Below are positions 11,301 to 23,366 of a stretch of DNA of 64,000 bases, one piece after another. Position 1 is the stretch's first letter, and every line of letters starts with the position of its first letter. The notes under the pieces were generated by a model. It was not told the origin of the DNA. It saw only the letters and a program-made list of their open reading frames with translations, and ran no database searches. This stretch comes from Cunninghamia lanceolata (Eukaryota; Streptophyta; Pinopsida; Cupressales; Cupressaceae), in the NCBI GenBank assembly GCA_027924645.1, contig BSBN01001017.1, positions 7,962,501 to 8,026,500 on the forward strand. Reading direction: 5' to 3'. The translations under genes were made by a program, and so were the position numbers.

Positions 11301-12113
11301 AATCATGTTCAGTTTTACTCAAGTTCTCACAAGTCTTCTGGTTTATTGGACCTTATTCATTTTGATGTGTTTGGTCCTGTTAATGCTCCTTCATTATCAA
11401 AATCTAAATATTTTGTATCTTTCATAGATGATTACAGTAGAAGGACATGGATTTATTTTCTCAGAAGTAAATCTGAAGTCTATAGCAAGTTTAAGGAGTT
11501 TAAGGCCTTTGTTGAAAATCATACTGGTAAAAAGATTAAATGTTTGAGAACTGACAATGGTGGTGAGTTCTATTCTATAGAATTTGATAAATATTGCAAT
11601 GAACTTGGGATTGAAATACAAAAGATAACTCCATACACCCCGCAGCAAAATGGAGTTGCAGAGAGGATGAACAGGACACTGATGGAGAAGGCTAGGAGTA
11701 TGCTTAGTGGAGCTGCCCTAGAACAAAAATTTTGGGCTAAAGCTATTACCACTGCTTGCTATCTGGTAAATAGATCTCCCACATCAACTCTTGTTGGAAA
11801 GACACCCATGGAGGTATGGTTTGGTAGAAATCCTTCAGTAAGGCATCTTCATGTTTCTGGTTGCGAGGCATATGCACATGTGCCTAGGGAGAAGAGGTCA
11901 AAGTTGGAGAATAAGGCTGTTAAGTGTATCTTCATTGGCTATGGTGTTGGTGTGAAAGGATACAAGATTTGGGATCCTGTGGCTGAAAAAGTGTTGTATA
12001 GTAGGAGTGTCATCTTCAGAGAGCTTACACCTTCTTCCACTATTTTACAGCCAGAAGAAAAAAAAATGAAAGAGGATGTTCAATTTCCTGCTACCCCTAA
12101 GAAGACTGAATAG
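11301..12113 (+). pseudogene. Copia 2 integrase
   Basis: LDLIHFDVFGPVNAPSL, YFVSFIDDYSRRTWIYFL, KCLRTDNGGEFYSIEF and PQQNGVAERMNRTLMEKAR give the three catalytic acidic positions. TPMEVWFGRNPSVRHLHVSG and CIFIGYGVGVKGYKIWDP complete the C-terminal region. Nearly intact apart from the UAA before it and the UAG at 12111-12113. It would insert the element's cDNA. Confidence 0.93.
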
Positions 12114-13364
12114 AAAGACAATGTTGGACTTGATGATGAGGAGAGCTCTGGCAGCTCTGAAAGCTTAGATGAAGAAGCTGAACCTCAACCTCAGCTCTTG
12201 AGGAGGTCTACACAGATAAGAAAGCAACCTAAAAGGTTTGGTTTTGCATTGCTTGATTCTAGTTGTGCTTATGCTTTTCTCACTAACAGGTTTGAACCTA
12301 GAACTATATCAGAGGCTTTGGACATGAAAAATGTAGGTTCCTTGAAGGAGGCCATGGAGGATGAGATGGCTTCTTTTGAAAAGAATCAAACTTGGGACTT
12401 GGTGCCTTTGCCTCCTAGATGGAAACCCATTGGATGCAAATGGGTGTTCAAGAAGAAAATTGGTGCAGATGGCAGTGTTGAGAAGTATAAGGCCAGATTG
12501 GTTGCAAAGGGGTATTCATAAGTAGAGGGTATAGATTATGGTGAGATCTTCTCTCCTGTTGTAAAGATGACATCCATTAGATTCTTGTTGTCTCTCACAA
12601 CAACTTATGACTTGGAGGTAGAATAGATGGATGTGAAGACAACTTTCCTTCAAGGTGATTTATAGGAAGAAATCTACATGTCACAGCTAGAGCACTACAT
12701 GGTGAAAGGTAAAGAAAATTTGGTTTGCAAACTTAAGAAGTATTTGTATCGTTTGAAGCAATCCCCTAGGAGATGGTATTTGAAGTTTGATGCCTTTGTG
12801 TTGTCAATTAGATTTGTGAGATCAAAATCAGATCACTGTGTGTACTTTAAGTTTGATGGTGATTGTATTCTCATTGTTGCATTGTATGTTGATGATATGT
12901 TGCTCATTGGGAAGGGTAAGAATATGATTTTTGATTTCAAATCTTAGTTGTCAGCACAGTTTGAAATGAAAGATTTAGGGGAAGCCAAGTACATTCTAGG
13001 AATAGAAATTAGAAGAGATAGAACTAACAGAAAACTTTGGTTAAGCCAAAGTAAGTATGTGAAGACCGTGTTGGATAGGTTCAGCATGGCAGATTGTAGA
13101 CCATTGTGTGTTCCTATTTCTTTGGGGACAAAGTTGTATGTTGAGGATTGTCCAAAATCTCCTAGTGAGGTGGAGGACATGAGCAAAGTACTTTATGCTA
13201 GTGTTCTTGGTAGTTTGATGTATGCTATGGTCTGCACAAGGCCAGACATTGCCCAAGTAGTGGGAGTCCTTAGTCGATTTATGTCTAATCCTGGACAGGT
13301 TCATTGGGATATAGTTAAGCAAGTGTTCAGATATTTGAGGGGTACTTTTGAGTATTCCATATGA
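12114..13364 (+). pseudogene. Copia 2 reverse transcriptase
   Basis: NQTWDLVPLPPRWKPIGCKW, KARLVAKGYS, then after a UAA VEGIDYGEIFSPVVKMTSIR, MDVKTTFLQGDL, LKKYLYRLKQSPRRWYLKFD and the catalytic loop ALYVDDMLLIGKG. Later come MKDLGEAKYILGIEI and GSLMYAMVCTRPDIAQVVG. Stops: UAA 12519-12521, UAG after DLEVE, UAG after GDL, UAG 12945-12947, UGA 13362-13364. No frameshift is needed. A typical copia RT with nonsense decay. Confidence 0.93.
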
Positions 13365-13874
13365 TATCATGGTAATATTACAGGACCTCCACATTCTATT
13401 GATATTAGTAGATTTGTGGATTCAGATTGGGCAGGTGACATTGACAGCAGGAGATCCACCAGTGCTTATGTGTTTACATTGTTTGGTGGTATGATTAGTT
13501 AGATGAGTAAGCAACAACCTATGGTTGCTTTGTCCATGATAGAAGTTGAGTATATGGTAGAAATGCATGCTTGTAAGGAAGCCATTTGGCTTAAGAGATT
13601 GTGTTCAGATATTGGTGTTGATGGAGGTCAGATTACGATCAGTTGTGATAGTCAGAGTGTGATTTGCCTTGCGAAGAATCTAACTTTCCATGCTAGAACA
13701 AAGCACATTGATGTTCAATTTCACTTCATGCAAGACATGGTTGAGGATGGAAAGGTAAATTTGGAGAAGATATATACTTTGAGGAATGTTGTAGATGCAT
13801 TGACGAAGCCAGTGAGCACAAAGAAGTTCAGATGGTGTTCGGAGTCTATGGGCCTCTCGGTCTATAGTGGTTAA
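13365..13874 (+). pseudogene. Copia 2 RNase H
   Basis: FVDSDWAGDIDSRRSTSAYV, a UAG at about 13500 where Trp is normal (IS*MSKQQP), then EVEYMVEMHACKEAIWLKRL, CDSQSVICLAKNL, HARTKHIDVQFHFM and VVDALTKPVSTKKF, ending at UAA 13872-13874. The 3' LTR starts 48 bp further on. The intervening sequence has no obvious polypurine tract. Confidence 0.92.
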
Positions 13875-13922
13875 ATCCTGTTATTCTGTTGGATCTTACA
13901 AGGTGTTCGACAAGTGGTAGAA

Positions 13923-14970
13923 TGTTGAGAATTAAGGTGTCTCAACCTTGTAAATTCCTTGCATTTATTATTGTAATATAATTTATTTACTTAGCCTATG
14001 TTGTAATTTTGTTGCACATCATGTTTTATCATCTAGTGTGAAGTGGCTCGGTGAGTTGTTACTCCATTTGTAAGGTGACTAGGATGGTCAACTTACTCCA
14101 TGTGAAGATAAGCATCCCTTTTGTGTGGTAGAGATTTTTTTCCATGTGTTAGCATCTTTACTAGTGTGTAAGTGAATCTTGACCGAAATAGTTATGACAA
14201 ATTCTTATGATAGAATCTATGACATGTAAGAGTCAGAAATAGAAGGTTGTAAGATAGGTGAAGACGTGTCATGAAGCATCTTTTAAAAAGGCATATTTGG
14301 GTGCCCCAAGGTGGACTATGACATGTAAGAGAATATGCTATTTATAGCATGTGTATGATAGATTCTCTTATAGCTATAAGTTGTAACTGCTATGACAGAT
14401 TCTATGATGGTCGTAAGAGTTGTAAGAGCATCTGTCATAGCCCATTTTAGAAATAGGCGGCCCCTTTGGGATGGGAGTTGTGGACAAGTGTCAGGCACAT
14501 TCTACAATGTTGACCAAGTGTCCTTAGGCGTGGGTTTTAGGCCATGAGGCCAAGTTGGATGCCCATTCCAAGAAAGGTCGAATATTGCCTTGTATTTTCT
14601 ATATAAACAGGTGCTTGGAGGAGTTGAGGTATCATAGGTTTTATAGGTACTATTATGCTACCAGATTGACTCTAGATACGAGTGTCAAAGACCATTGAAG
14701 CTTGAATTGCAAGTGTATTGTAAACATATTTCAGATTTGTTAATACATTGTGTAGGTTTCTAAGTGGGGTTTTTCACCCGATAAGGGTTTTCCCCACTGT
14801 AAATCTTTGTCTCTCTTCTTCTGTCTTCTTTCTGGTTCATGTGTATTGGTGTAATATCTTGTTTATGTGTTTCATATTGCTATAGTTGTAAGGATTAATT
14901 TAAATTTTCATATCCCTCTCCTCATTAGATTAGTGTAGGAAGCAATTTCCACACACCTAGCTTCCTTTCA
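13923..14970 (+). mobile_element. 3' LTR of copia element 2 (1048 bp)
   Basis: TGTTGAGAATTAAGG to CCTTTCA. Pairs with 8657-9711. The flank just beyond resumes the minus-strand gypsy gag frame. Confidence 0.92.
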
Positions 14971-16677
14971 TTTAGGATCAATAGGCTTGATCGAGGGAAG
15001 CTTCAGAATGTTATTACTCACAACTTGATTCATGATAGAATGATAGGACTTAGATATCGGAGTAAACTTCCTTGGTTGATATGATTGTTTCTTTGGATTT
15101 TTTATAGCAAACACATTTGTATTTGGTCCATTGATCTTGATGAAACCCCTGTTATTGTTCCTTTTAAAGTTGTTTTGTGATGATCCACCCATGGATTGTC
15201 CAACTTGAGCCAATGAGTTTTGGTTTTCATACTGACTAGACGAAAGTTGATAATCATGAAGGGTGGTGCATAAATGTTGAAAGGAGTTGTTCTTCATCAA
15301 GAGAATCTTATTACAAATATTAGGTTGTAGATTTGTAATGAATATCTTCTGAACATCCTCATCTTTCATCTGATATTGAATCTGAGCATAAAGGCCTTGA
15401 TATCGACCAATGAATTCTATCAATTTTTCTTTGGGAGCTTGTTTGCATTGTACCAAGTTAATAAGAGTGACTTGGGGTCTGATATTTGCTTGAAAATGTT
15501 GTAAAAATTGATCAATCAACTGCAAAAAGGAGTGAATTAAATTTAGAGGCAACAAGCAAAACCATTCTAAAGTAGTATCTTTGAGAGATCGCAGGAAAAG
15601 TTTTGCTAAAAAATCCTCTTCAAAATAAAAATCACTACACATAGCTGTGAATGCTGCCACATGGATATTAGGATCTCCTTTTCCACCATATTTTTCAAAG
15701 TGAGGAGTCTCAAACCTCTCAGGCATAGGGGTTCTCAAGATTGCATAGGATAACGGATTATGAGCATGATATGTTGGTAGACTAGGCTGCGAAGAATTTA
15801 TAAAATTTGTTACCTTTTGTTGCAAAGCAGTCACGCCCTGTAAAAGTTGGTTTAGGATGGCATCATTGGGAGATGCGGTTTGTTGTGAGAAATTAGAACC
15901 AAGGTGGGGAGGTGATTGAGCTTTAGATACAATATGTGGAGGCTGAGATAATGGTGGTTGACCATAATGATAGGTGGAAGATGGTTGTGAATATGTAATA
16001 GGTAGCTGGAAATGAGTGGAATAGATAGGAGGTTGACGACAATTATTCATAGAAGATGTCCCTTTAGGAATCAAATTCTGATAATTAAATCCCATAGCTC
16101 TATAATTAGTTCCATTAGATACTCCAATACCAATTGTAGCATTACTACAAGCATTCGCATTAGTTGTTAAGATTGTTGATGTAAAAGTGGATACTCCTGT
16201 ATTTGGTATAGGTATGGAAGCTTGAGTATGAGATGGTGATAAAGTGTTATTTATCATTTGTGCACATTCAGTTATTGGAATGATATTGGTTTATACAATA
16301 TTTACTAGACCATGAAGTGCATTAACGTTGTCTTGTCCTTCTTTTATCAATTCTCTTATGTTATGAATTGTAGGAATGACTTCTTCAGCTATTCTCTCAT
16401 TTTCCATAAATGATTGAAATTCTGCTAAGTCTTTATCCAATTTTTCTATTTGCTCATTAGATACATATCCTGTTGCCTCAATAGTATCATCAGCATCATG
16501 AAAATTTTGTTCTTCCATTGTACTTGTAATGGGTGAAATGTTTTGTAATGTTTGGGTTTCTCCTTTTGTAAAGAAGGTGTTCAAAGTACCAATTTCTTCA
16601 AGAGCACTAGATCCCATGTGTCTTATGCTTCTTCTTAAAGGAATATTTCTCTTAGGACAGTGAGTTATTAAACTCAT
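14971..16677 (-). pseudogene. Ty3/gypsy (Tat-like) gag, N-terminal and core parts
   Basis: One minus-strand frame of about 570 codons with a single UAA (16291-16293). The N-terminal 128 codons hold an E/D-rich helical stretch; a Q/P/S-rich linker follows; then the Retrotrans_gag core: MPERFETPHFEKYGGKGDPN, VAAFTAMCSDFYFEEDF, LFLRSLKDTTLEWFCLLP, FLQHFQANIRPQVTLINLVQ and EFIGRYQGLYAQIQYQMKDE. The part before the break ends LPSIKPIDPK, just where the knuckle at 8650 should follow. The copia 2 insertion therefore lies inside this gag. The protein would form the particle of a Tat-like element. Confidence 0.85.
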
Positions 16678-16689
16678 GCAGAAATATGC

Positions 16690-17260
16690 TCACTCTCAAC
16701 ACACTCTTGATGCAAATCCAAGATAATGGCAAGTTAAAATATAACGAAAATATGTCAAGATAGGCACTTTTTTCACCAAAATTCAATGTAAGATAGCATA
16801 ACAAAGGGTGTTGTGAGGAAAATGATGATTTAAAGAAAATAGTATCAATAATAACAGCCACTTGGTTCCAAAATACCCAACACAACACGATTTTAGTGCA
16901 TTTAAGGTCAAACCCTAGTGAAAATATAGCAAAAATAGGCTATTTTTCACACTTTTTCAACTCCAAGACCTAGCAAAAGAGGTGTTGTAAGAAATTTTAG
17001 GAGGGATAGAGAAGAATATCAATAATATTAGTCACATAAATCCATAAAATTGATCACAACATGCTTGGAGTGCAAACTAGGTCAAACCCTAGGGCCAAAA
17101 TAGCCAAAATGTGTAGTTTTTCGCCAAATTTTCACTACAAGAGCCTGTTAAAAGGGTGTTGTGAAGCTTTGTATGAGGCCCAAAAAATTATTACCCTAAT
17201 AATAGTGAATGAATGTAAAAATATCTTTCACAACACACCTATGGTTTAAATTTATGAAGT
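16690..17260 (-). repeat. Degenerate tandem repeat in gypsy leader, period about 174 bp
   Basis: Three imperfect copies. The anchor GTGTTGTRA recurs at 16808, 16982 and 17156, exactly 174 bp apart, along with the motifs ACCAAAATT/ACACTTTTTCAA and GGTCAAACCCTAG. It sits directly upstream of the minus-strand gag start, in the 5' untranslated leader. Confidence 0.75.
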
Positions 17261-18965
17261 CGATAAGGCCAAAATTGGTGAAAATCATTGTTTTTGAAGA
17301 CCTAGGTTTTAGAACTTGGAACAAAATTCTATGCGAATGGTTTGAAGTCTGATTTTTTATGGAATTACATACTCTCAAATCTAAAAATAATTTTCAAACT
17401 TAATCATGCAAAATTCCCATGCAAATTTAATGAAAATGCACCAAAATTGCTAGTTTTTGTTGAAAATTTCAATGCAAAAATGCAAATAATTTAAATTTAA
17501 ATGCAATTTTGAATGAGCTTCTAAAATTAGTAGAAAAATCTGATAAAAGATTTTTCCTACAAACTCTAGACTTTGGAATTACTAGGTTATCTAAAAATTG
17601 ACAAAATTTCCACAAAACCCTAGCAATTAAATGATGAAAATACAAAGTAAGATTTTAATTTTTTGTATTTTTCTGTAGTTTATATCAGATCTAATGCAAT
17701 CAATTAAATGACCAAATGAATGAATGAAATCACACCAAATCTATAGACAAACACTCAACAAGTTACAATTTAAGTTCAAAGACACAGGTTCACCAAAATG
17801 TTTAGTTGAAAATTGGATTTGTTAATGTTTTAATGTTTAGGTGTTTAAATCTGCCTCTCCACTATACATTGAAGGATCTAGGGTCAAATGGCAAGCACTA
17901 TCATACCCTAGAGTCACTTACAGATGTAGGGAAACTTGGATTAGGGAATTAATTATCAATTTTTCCTTCTCCTATGCTCAATTGACCATTAAAACCCTAA
18001 TTATGCAAATACGACAACAAATTAAAGAATTACGGAAAAAGCTCTTGTTGATGGGAGTAAAATACCAAATTACAAAATACCTATTTTTGGGGTTCTAAAG
18101 AGGAATAGTCAGGGAAACTGGAGTTGGTGCCCAAGTCCAAGGTATCTACTTTTTTAGGGAATCTAGACCTCCTTCAGACATTGATCAGCATTGTAACTTC
18201 TATTTTCTAGAATCTATCTATGGAGGACACTGGCGCGAGCGCCCTAGTCCTAGAAGTGCTCCTTTGTCTGACTTTTCTTCAGATCCTAAATCCTTGATGT
18301 CTTCCCAGCCTTCTTACATCTCCACTTTTTCCAGATGTGACATCTGTAACCTGCAATCACAAGACTTGGTTTGGGGGTTGTGGTGTTTAGAGGTTTACCT
18401 TAGGCAAACTCCAGATGACACTTAAGTCTCTGAACACCATTGTCAGATAAAGAGGGCGTGTCCTTGTGAGGAAGAGCCCAAAAACCAAAGGAATCAATGA
18501 TAAAAACACAATGATATGTCACCTTGTAGTGAATCTCTCATGGAGGAAGATGCTCTTCATGCCATGAGGAGATTGATGCTCAAATCTACAAATATCAACA
18601 CACAAAGCATACAAGTCTGCTCTTGCAACACAATAGAAAGCCTTGAATCACCTTGAGAACACAATAGCTTGCTAGTAATCATCTAGTTTACAAATGAATG
18701 CCTACACATGCTTATATATGCATCTACATGCACTCCCGCCAAGATATTTGAAATTTAAACTTACCGTGTTGGCAAAGGGACCTAATAACAATCACTAGCC
18801 AACACCCAGAAATTGGGGTTGCCCTAAAATAGAGTAGGACTAGGGTGCGGGTGCCCAAGTCCTCCCCCCTATTTTAGGTAGGGTATAGCTCAAGGGGTCC
18901 TCCTAGGTCCTATTTGCCATGGGACTTAAGTCTCATTCCATTGGAATGCTAAAATATGAACTAAA
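17261..18965. other. AT-rich gypsy leader and possible LTR remnant, no gene
   Basis: No coding motif on either strand. 17261-18100 is A/T-rich. A 13-bp direct repeat GGTGCCCAAGTCC occurs at 18126-18138 and 18850-18862. The minus-strand sequence near 18126 (GGGCACCAACTCCAG) could be a decayed PBS, which would place the gypsy 5' LTR to its right, but no partner LTR is visible. Confidence 0.35.
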
Positions 18966-18974
18966 ATGTCCTAA

Positions 18975-20051
18975 ATGCATGCTAAAGACCCGGGAGCTAA
19001 ACCTTATGAGGGAAAAGCCCCCAAGGGGACATTTTCTAACATTATAGACATGAATGAAGCCTTGGAAGAAAAGACAAAGGAGTGTGAAAAGCTATCAAAA
19101 GAAGTTGCTATTCTAAAAGTTGAGATGGAATTTGAGCCAATGAGGCTAACCAAATAAATTGACCAAAGGAAGAAGAGTAAAGAAGATTTGAATCAAACTC
19201 TAAAAGAAAGAAGTGAAGAATACTGTAGATTGAACGGAGTAACTGGTCATCTAGAGTCTAACCTACAAGAAAGTAGAGACAATGAAAAAGAACTTGAAAG
19301 GCAAATTATCATTCTTAGAAATGACCTAGAAGTTGCAAATGAATACAAGGAGAAGTTCAAAATAAGCTCAGCTAAACTTGAAGCACTGCTCGAAAGACAG
19401 AAAAAGGTTGATGACAAGCATGGTCTTGGATATGAGAAAGGTGAAAGCTCTAGATCTGGACAAAGAAATTCTCAATCAAGAAATGGAAGAAATAGACCTA
19501 GAAGACCTCTAATAAGACAGCCAAATGCTCAAAGATATCCATCCTTCAATGGAAATTATTTCAACTGCAATAAATTTGGCCATAAAGCTACTCAGTGTAG
19601 AAGCAGAGTAAATCAAAATGGTTTATCCTTTTCCAGTCAATGCTTCAAGTGCAAGAGGTATGGTCATAGATCCAATGAATGTAGAAGTATGATAATGAAT
19701 AACTCTAATGGAAATTATTTCAATGGCTAGTGTTTTTCTTGCAATGGATTTGGACACATGGCTAATCAGTACAGATCAAGAGGAAATCAAGTATATAAGA
19801 AAATAAATGTTGTGTGCTTTAATTGCAATAAATCTGGTCATATTGCAAGATTCTGTAGAAGTAGGATTAATGAAAGAAGGGGTCTAGTAAATAGAAAACC
19901 GGATGAGCAAAGACAAGACAAAGGAAAAGAAAAAATTGATGTGAATGAGATCCAAAATGAAATGAGCAAGACATGGGTCAAGAAAACAATTGTGAACAAT
20001 AGTAATGGGTCCGCACCAGAATCTGGTGCTAATAATTCCTTTGGGAATTGA
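18975..20051 (+). pseudogene. Copia-type gag with coiled coil and four zinc knuckles (element 3)
   Basis: One frame with a UAA at 19155 and a UAG near 19728. The first half is a coiled coil rich in E and K (EALEEKTKECEKLSKEVAIL, LESNLQESRDNEKELERQII) ending LEALLERQKKVDDKHGLGYE, the usual C-terminal gag segment of SIRE/Maximus-like copia elements. Four knuckles follow: CNKFGHKATQC, CFKCKRYGHRSNEC, CFSCNGFGHMANQY (last Cys lost) and CFNCNKSGHIARFC. One or two are normal; four is unusual. The N-terminal gag domain and the 5' LTR are missing, so the element is 5'-truncated at about 18966. No protease follows. Confidence 0.75.
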
Positions 20052-20511
20052 ATTAGGAGCTCTGGCTCAGGGGAAGCTGCATTGAAAATTAAATTCCCCT
20101 AGCTAGTAAGTGGGTACCTAGATATGGCACAATGAGAGAAGATATTTTGAATTGTTTCAAAAACTTTGGAAGGATTTCTAGAAGAAAAGATGTTGATATG
20201 GAAATTTGTAGAGTGATTCATGAAGAACTGTTCAAATAGAGTAACCGGATGAAGTTAGGGCAATGCATTTATTACAATGCCAAATTAGGTTTTGTGAAGG
20301 ATAAAAGGTGACTTGGTCATGCATTTGAATCACTTTGTATTTGAAGAAAACAAGAAGAAGAGAATCTGAGAAAAATGAAGAAAGATAAGAAAAATACCTT
20401 CAAGTATGGTTCCTTGATTATATGTTTGTTCTTCTATTTTATGAAGTGCCTAGAGTTCAAGGTGTGCACTAGACAAATGACAGGCCAGTTGCATGGCAAA
20501 TAAAAGATCAT

Positions 20512-23121
20512 ATGTTCAGTCTTGGTGATTCCCAAGCTCAGAAGACAACCATTTGGGGTTATTTCAAAAACTTTCAAAGTATGATGCATGCAAGAGAGAG
20601 AATCCCTAAGTCAGTTGTGGAAAAATATGAGAATGAAATATGCTTTATGGTTGACACTTATCAGTGCCTGATGGAGGTTGTGGAACCCATAACCATATGG
20701 ATTATGCCAATGGGTTATGAGGTTGATGAGAAAGTTTTGGAAATGTATGCTCAACATCTCCTGAGAAAATCAAATGACACATTTGTGGAAAGGTTTGGAA
20801 CATACAAGAAGCTAAGTCTAAAATTGCATGTGGAGCTCAGATAGCCAGAGACTAAAAGGAAAGTGCAGAAGCAAGTTGAAAAGTATGCTGAGAGCATTGG
20901 ACTAACCAAGAAAGTAGTGAAGAAAAATAGGAAAAGAATTGAAAAGGCTGAAAAAGAAAGGCAGGACAAGAAACAAGAAGATGCTTCAGTGGAACCATTG
21001 TCCACTTCAAGGACTACTAGAATCTCTACTGCTACTTTTGTTCCCCCTAAACCTGCAAAACTAGAAGATAGACCTTCCAGTGAAGGAAGTAAGAGAAAGA
21101 AAACAAAGGCCACAAGAACGTATGTGGGCATAAAAGATGATGAAGAGACAAAGATAGATGAAGAAGTTAAAGAGATGAGATCTAAGAAAGCCAAGACTTC
21201 AAAGGCTTCTGAGGACCAGCCTTCTAGAAGCAAAAAGGCAAGTAAAAATAAAGAAACTGGTAAGGTTGTTATGACAATTGATGAAATTGTAAAAACAATT
21301 ACTGTTCATGGAAATCTAAGGCCTATCAAAGTTTATTATGATAATTTTGATCAAGCAAATAAGAAAAACTTGGAATATACCACCATCATATACTTGAATA
21401 AATTCAATAGAGTTCTACTGGAAATTTTACAAGAACTTCCTAAAAGTTTAAGGAAAATACTGGAAATGAGGAAGGAAGCAGCTAAGGCCAAAGATCTAGA
21501 ACTTAGAGAATATGTCCTCTCCACCCTATGTCCAGTAATGACCAGAAGAGAAGCAGATAAAATCCTCAAGGGAGTTAAGGAGAAATTCAAAAGCAAGATC
21601 CGGATGAACAAGCTAATGCTTGGTGAAACTGAGGAAGTTGCAAAGGACACAAAGGAAATTTTGAGAAAGGCCCTTGATAAAGATAAATACTATATTGTTT
21701 TAGAGGAACAAGTTGAGAAAGACAATCCTTCAGTTCTCAAACAAGAAGCTCCCGAAGAAGAAATTAAAAAAGGAAATGATGACCAAGGTGATACTCTAGA
21801 TCCTCCAGAGCAAACCTATGAGGAGACAAATGATGGGATTAATTCATTGATTTTGGATGTTGAAAAAGTAAACATCAGTGAGCAACAAACTAAAGTTGAT
21901 GACTCCTCTATTTTAGAAGAGGAGCAAATAAACAAAGAAGACACAGAGATGGCAGACAAAACTGATGATGCAGGAGACACTCTAACTCCACCTGTTCAAT
22001 CCAGAAAAGAAGATAATATTGCTACTCAAAGCCCTCCAGAACAGGTAGCAAGTGGTGAAGACAAAGAAAAGATTCTCCCTATTGATGATACAGAAAAAAG
22101 TGAAGTAGAGGAAGAGAAAGAAGAGGGTAAAGAAGACAAGGTAGAAGAAGATGGTGCAAATGTTAATGCACCCACACAAATAAATTCCAATGCTAAGAAA
22201 TCTCAAAGGAAGGAAAGTGGTTTAGGAATTGTAGCAAGAGACACTGCAGATGCAGTGAAAGGTCTCCTGAGTAAACAAATTCTTGAGTTTGATGAACCAA
22301 AGTTATTTCAAGGACCGATCAATCTAGATGCTCTCTCTCTAGTTCAAGTAATGAAGATAGCATCCCTCACACAAGCCAAGGCAAGAGAAAAGATGTTGAA
22401 ATCTCACATTAAGGATAGTGAGCTGCTGGGCCTTGCAACCAAAGTATTGGAGAAGATAATGCCAACATTCAAGAAGAATCCATCTGACTCTCCCTCTAGA
22501 CATCTAAAGAATCTTGTAAATTTAGTAAGTACATATTTTGAGTCTTTTGAGAAGTCTACAGAGACTAAAGTCATAAATGAATTTTTGGATAAGAAGTTTA
22601 GTGAAATAAGAGCCTAATAAGGAATGATAGGATGATACTTGGTATCAGTATAAAGAGTATTCAAAATGCTCTAAGTCATGGAAGTGATATATATAAATTT
22701 TGTCTATCCTGGCCCAAAGTCAGTAAGGATATTGAGAAGAAGATAAAGGAGCAAGAACAAAAATTTGTCAAATCTGTCTCAAAATTTTGATCCTCTAATT
22801 GTTTCTCCTATAAGTCAGGAATGCCAAGTAATCATCTTGACCGATGAAATAAAGAAGTTTGTTAAAGAAAAAGGTGATATTGTGAAGAGAATGTGTGAGT
22901 TCCAAGGACTGATTGTCCCCAAGTTAGAAACAATGTTTAATGCACTATTAGAAGCTCTAATTGTAGTTTAGACAAGTGATCCTTCAGATCTGGCAAAGGC
23001 AGAAGCATACGCATTTCTACTGAGTGGACACATCTCAATTTTGGATGGCATGAAAAGTAGTTGGGCCTCTGAACTTGAGCAATTGAAAATTAGTTTTGTA
23101 GATATTCTCAAGTTCATGTAA
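20512..23121 (+). pseudogene. Long K/E-rich second ORF of element 3, function unknown
   Basis: I do not recognise the protein. It starts in frame at 20512 or earlier (SQAQKTTIWGYFKNFQ, HARERIPKSVVEKYENEICF, WIMPMGYEVDEKVLEMYAQH), passes a UAG at 20842-20844, then runs 584 codons to 22617: basic (KQVEKYAESIGLTKKVVKKN), long acidic (many E/D, 21700-22200), then a helical C-terminal part. Two compensating frameshifts (about 22600 and 22787) carry it on through SIKSIQNALSHGSDIYKFCL to DILKFM near 23119. It resembles the extra, pol-unrelated ORFs of large non-autonomous plant retrotransposons; that assignment is inference from position. Confidence 0.55.
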
Positions 23122-23366
23122 ATATAACTTAATGATTGGTTGTACATATGCGGCACTATATATAGAATTTTTGAGAATTTTGCCTTGTGGACCCCATCCT
23201 TTGCCATTGCTGTCAAAGGGGGAGTGAAGAGCAGTTAAAAATGGGGAATCTAGCAAAGGGGAGCTTTGGAAACAATAGAGAGCACAAGTGTACAAAGTAA
23301 GGGGGAGTAACTTCAACACTTAGTCATTTTTCACTAAGTGTTGCCGTCAATGCCAAAGGGGTAGAT
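23122..23366 (+). other. 3' UTR of element 3 with repeated PPT-like motifs
   Basis: Purine runs near 23212 (GTCAAAGGGGGAG), 23253 (AGCAAAGGGGAGC), 23300 (AAGGGGGAG) and 23352 (GCCAAAGGGGTAGAT). Only the last adjoins the LTR and fits the primer site. The arrangement mirrors the 3' UTR of copia 1. Confidence 0.65.

Noticed and set aside
18126..18862. LTR pair of the minus-strand gypsy element
   Set aside because: Only 13 bp are shared; the surrounding sequence does not align, so no LTR feature was called.
20751..21233. 160-codon minus-strand ORF rich in S, F and L
   Set aside because: Shadow of the K/E-rich plus-strand ORF; no motif.
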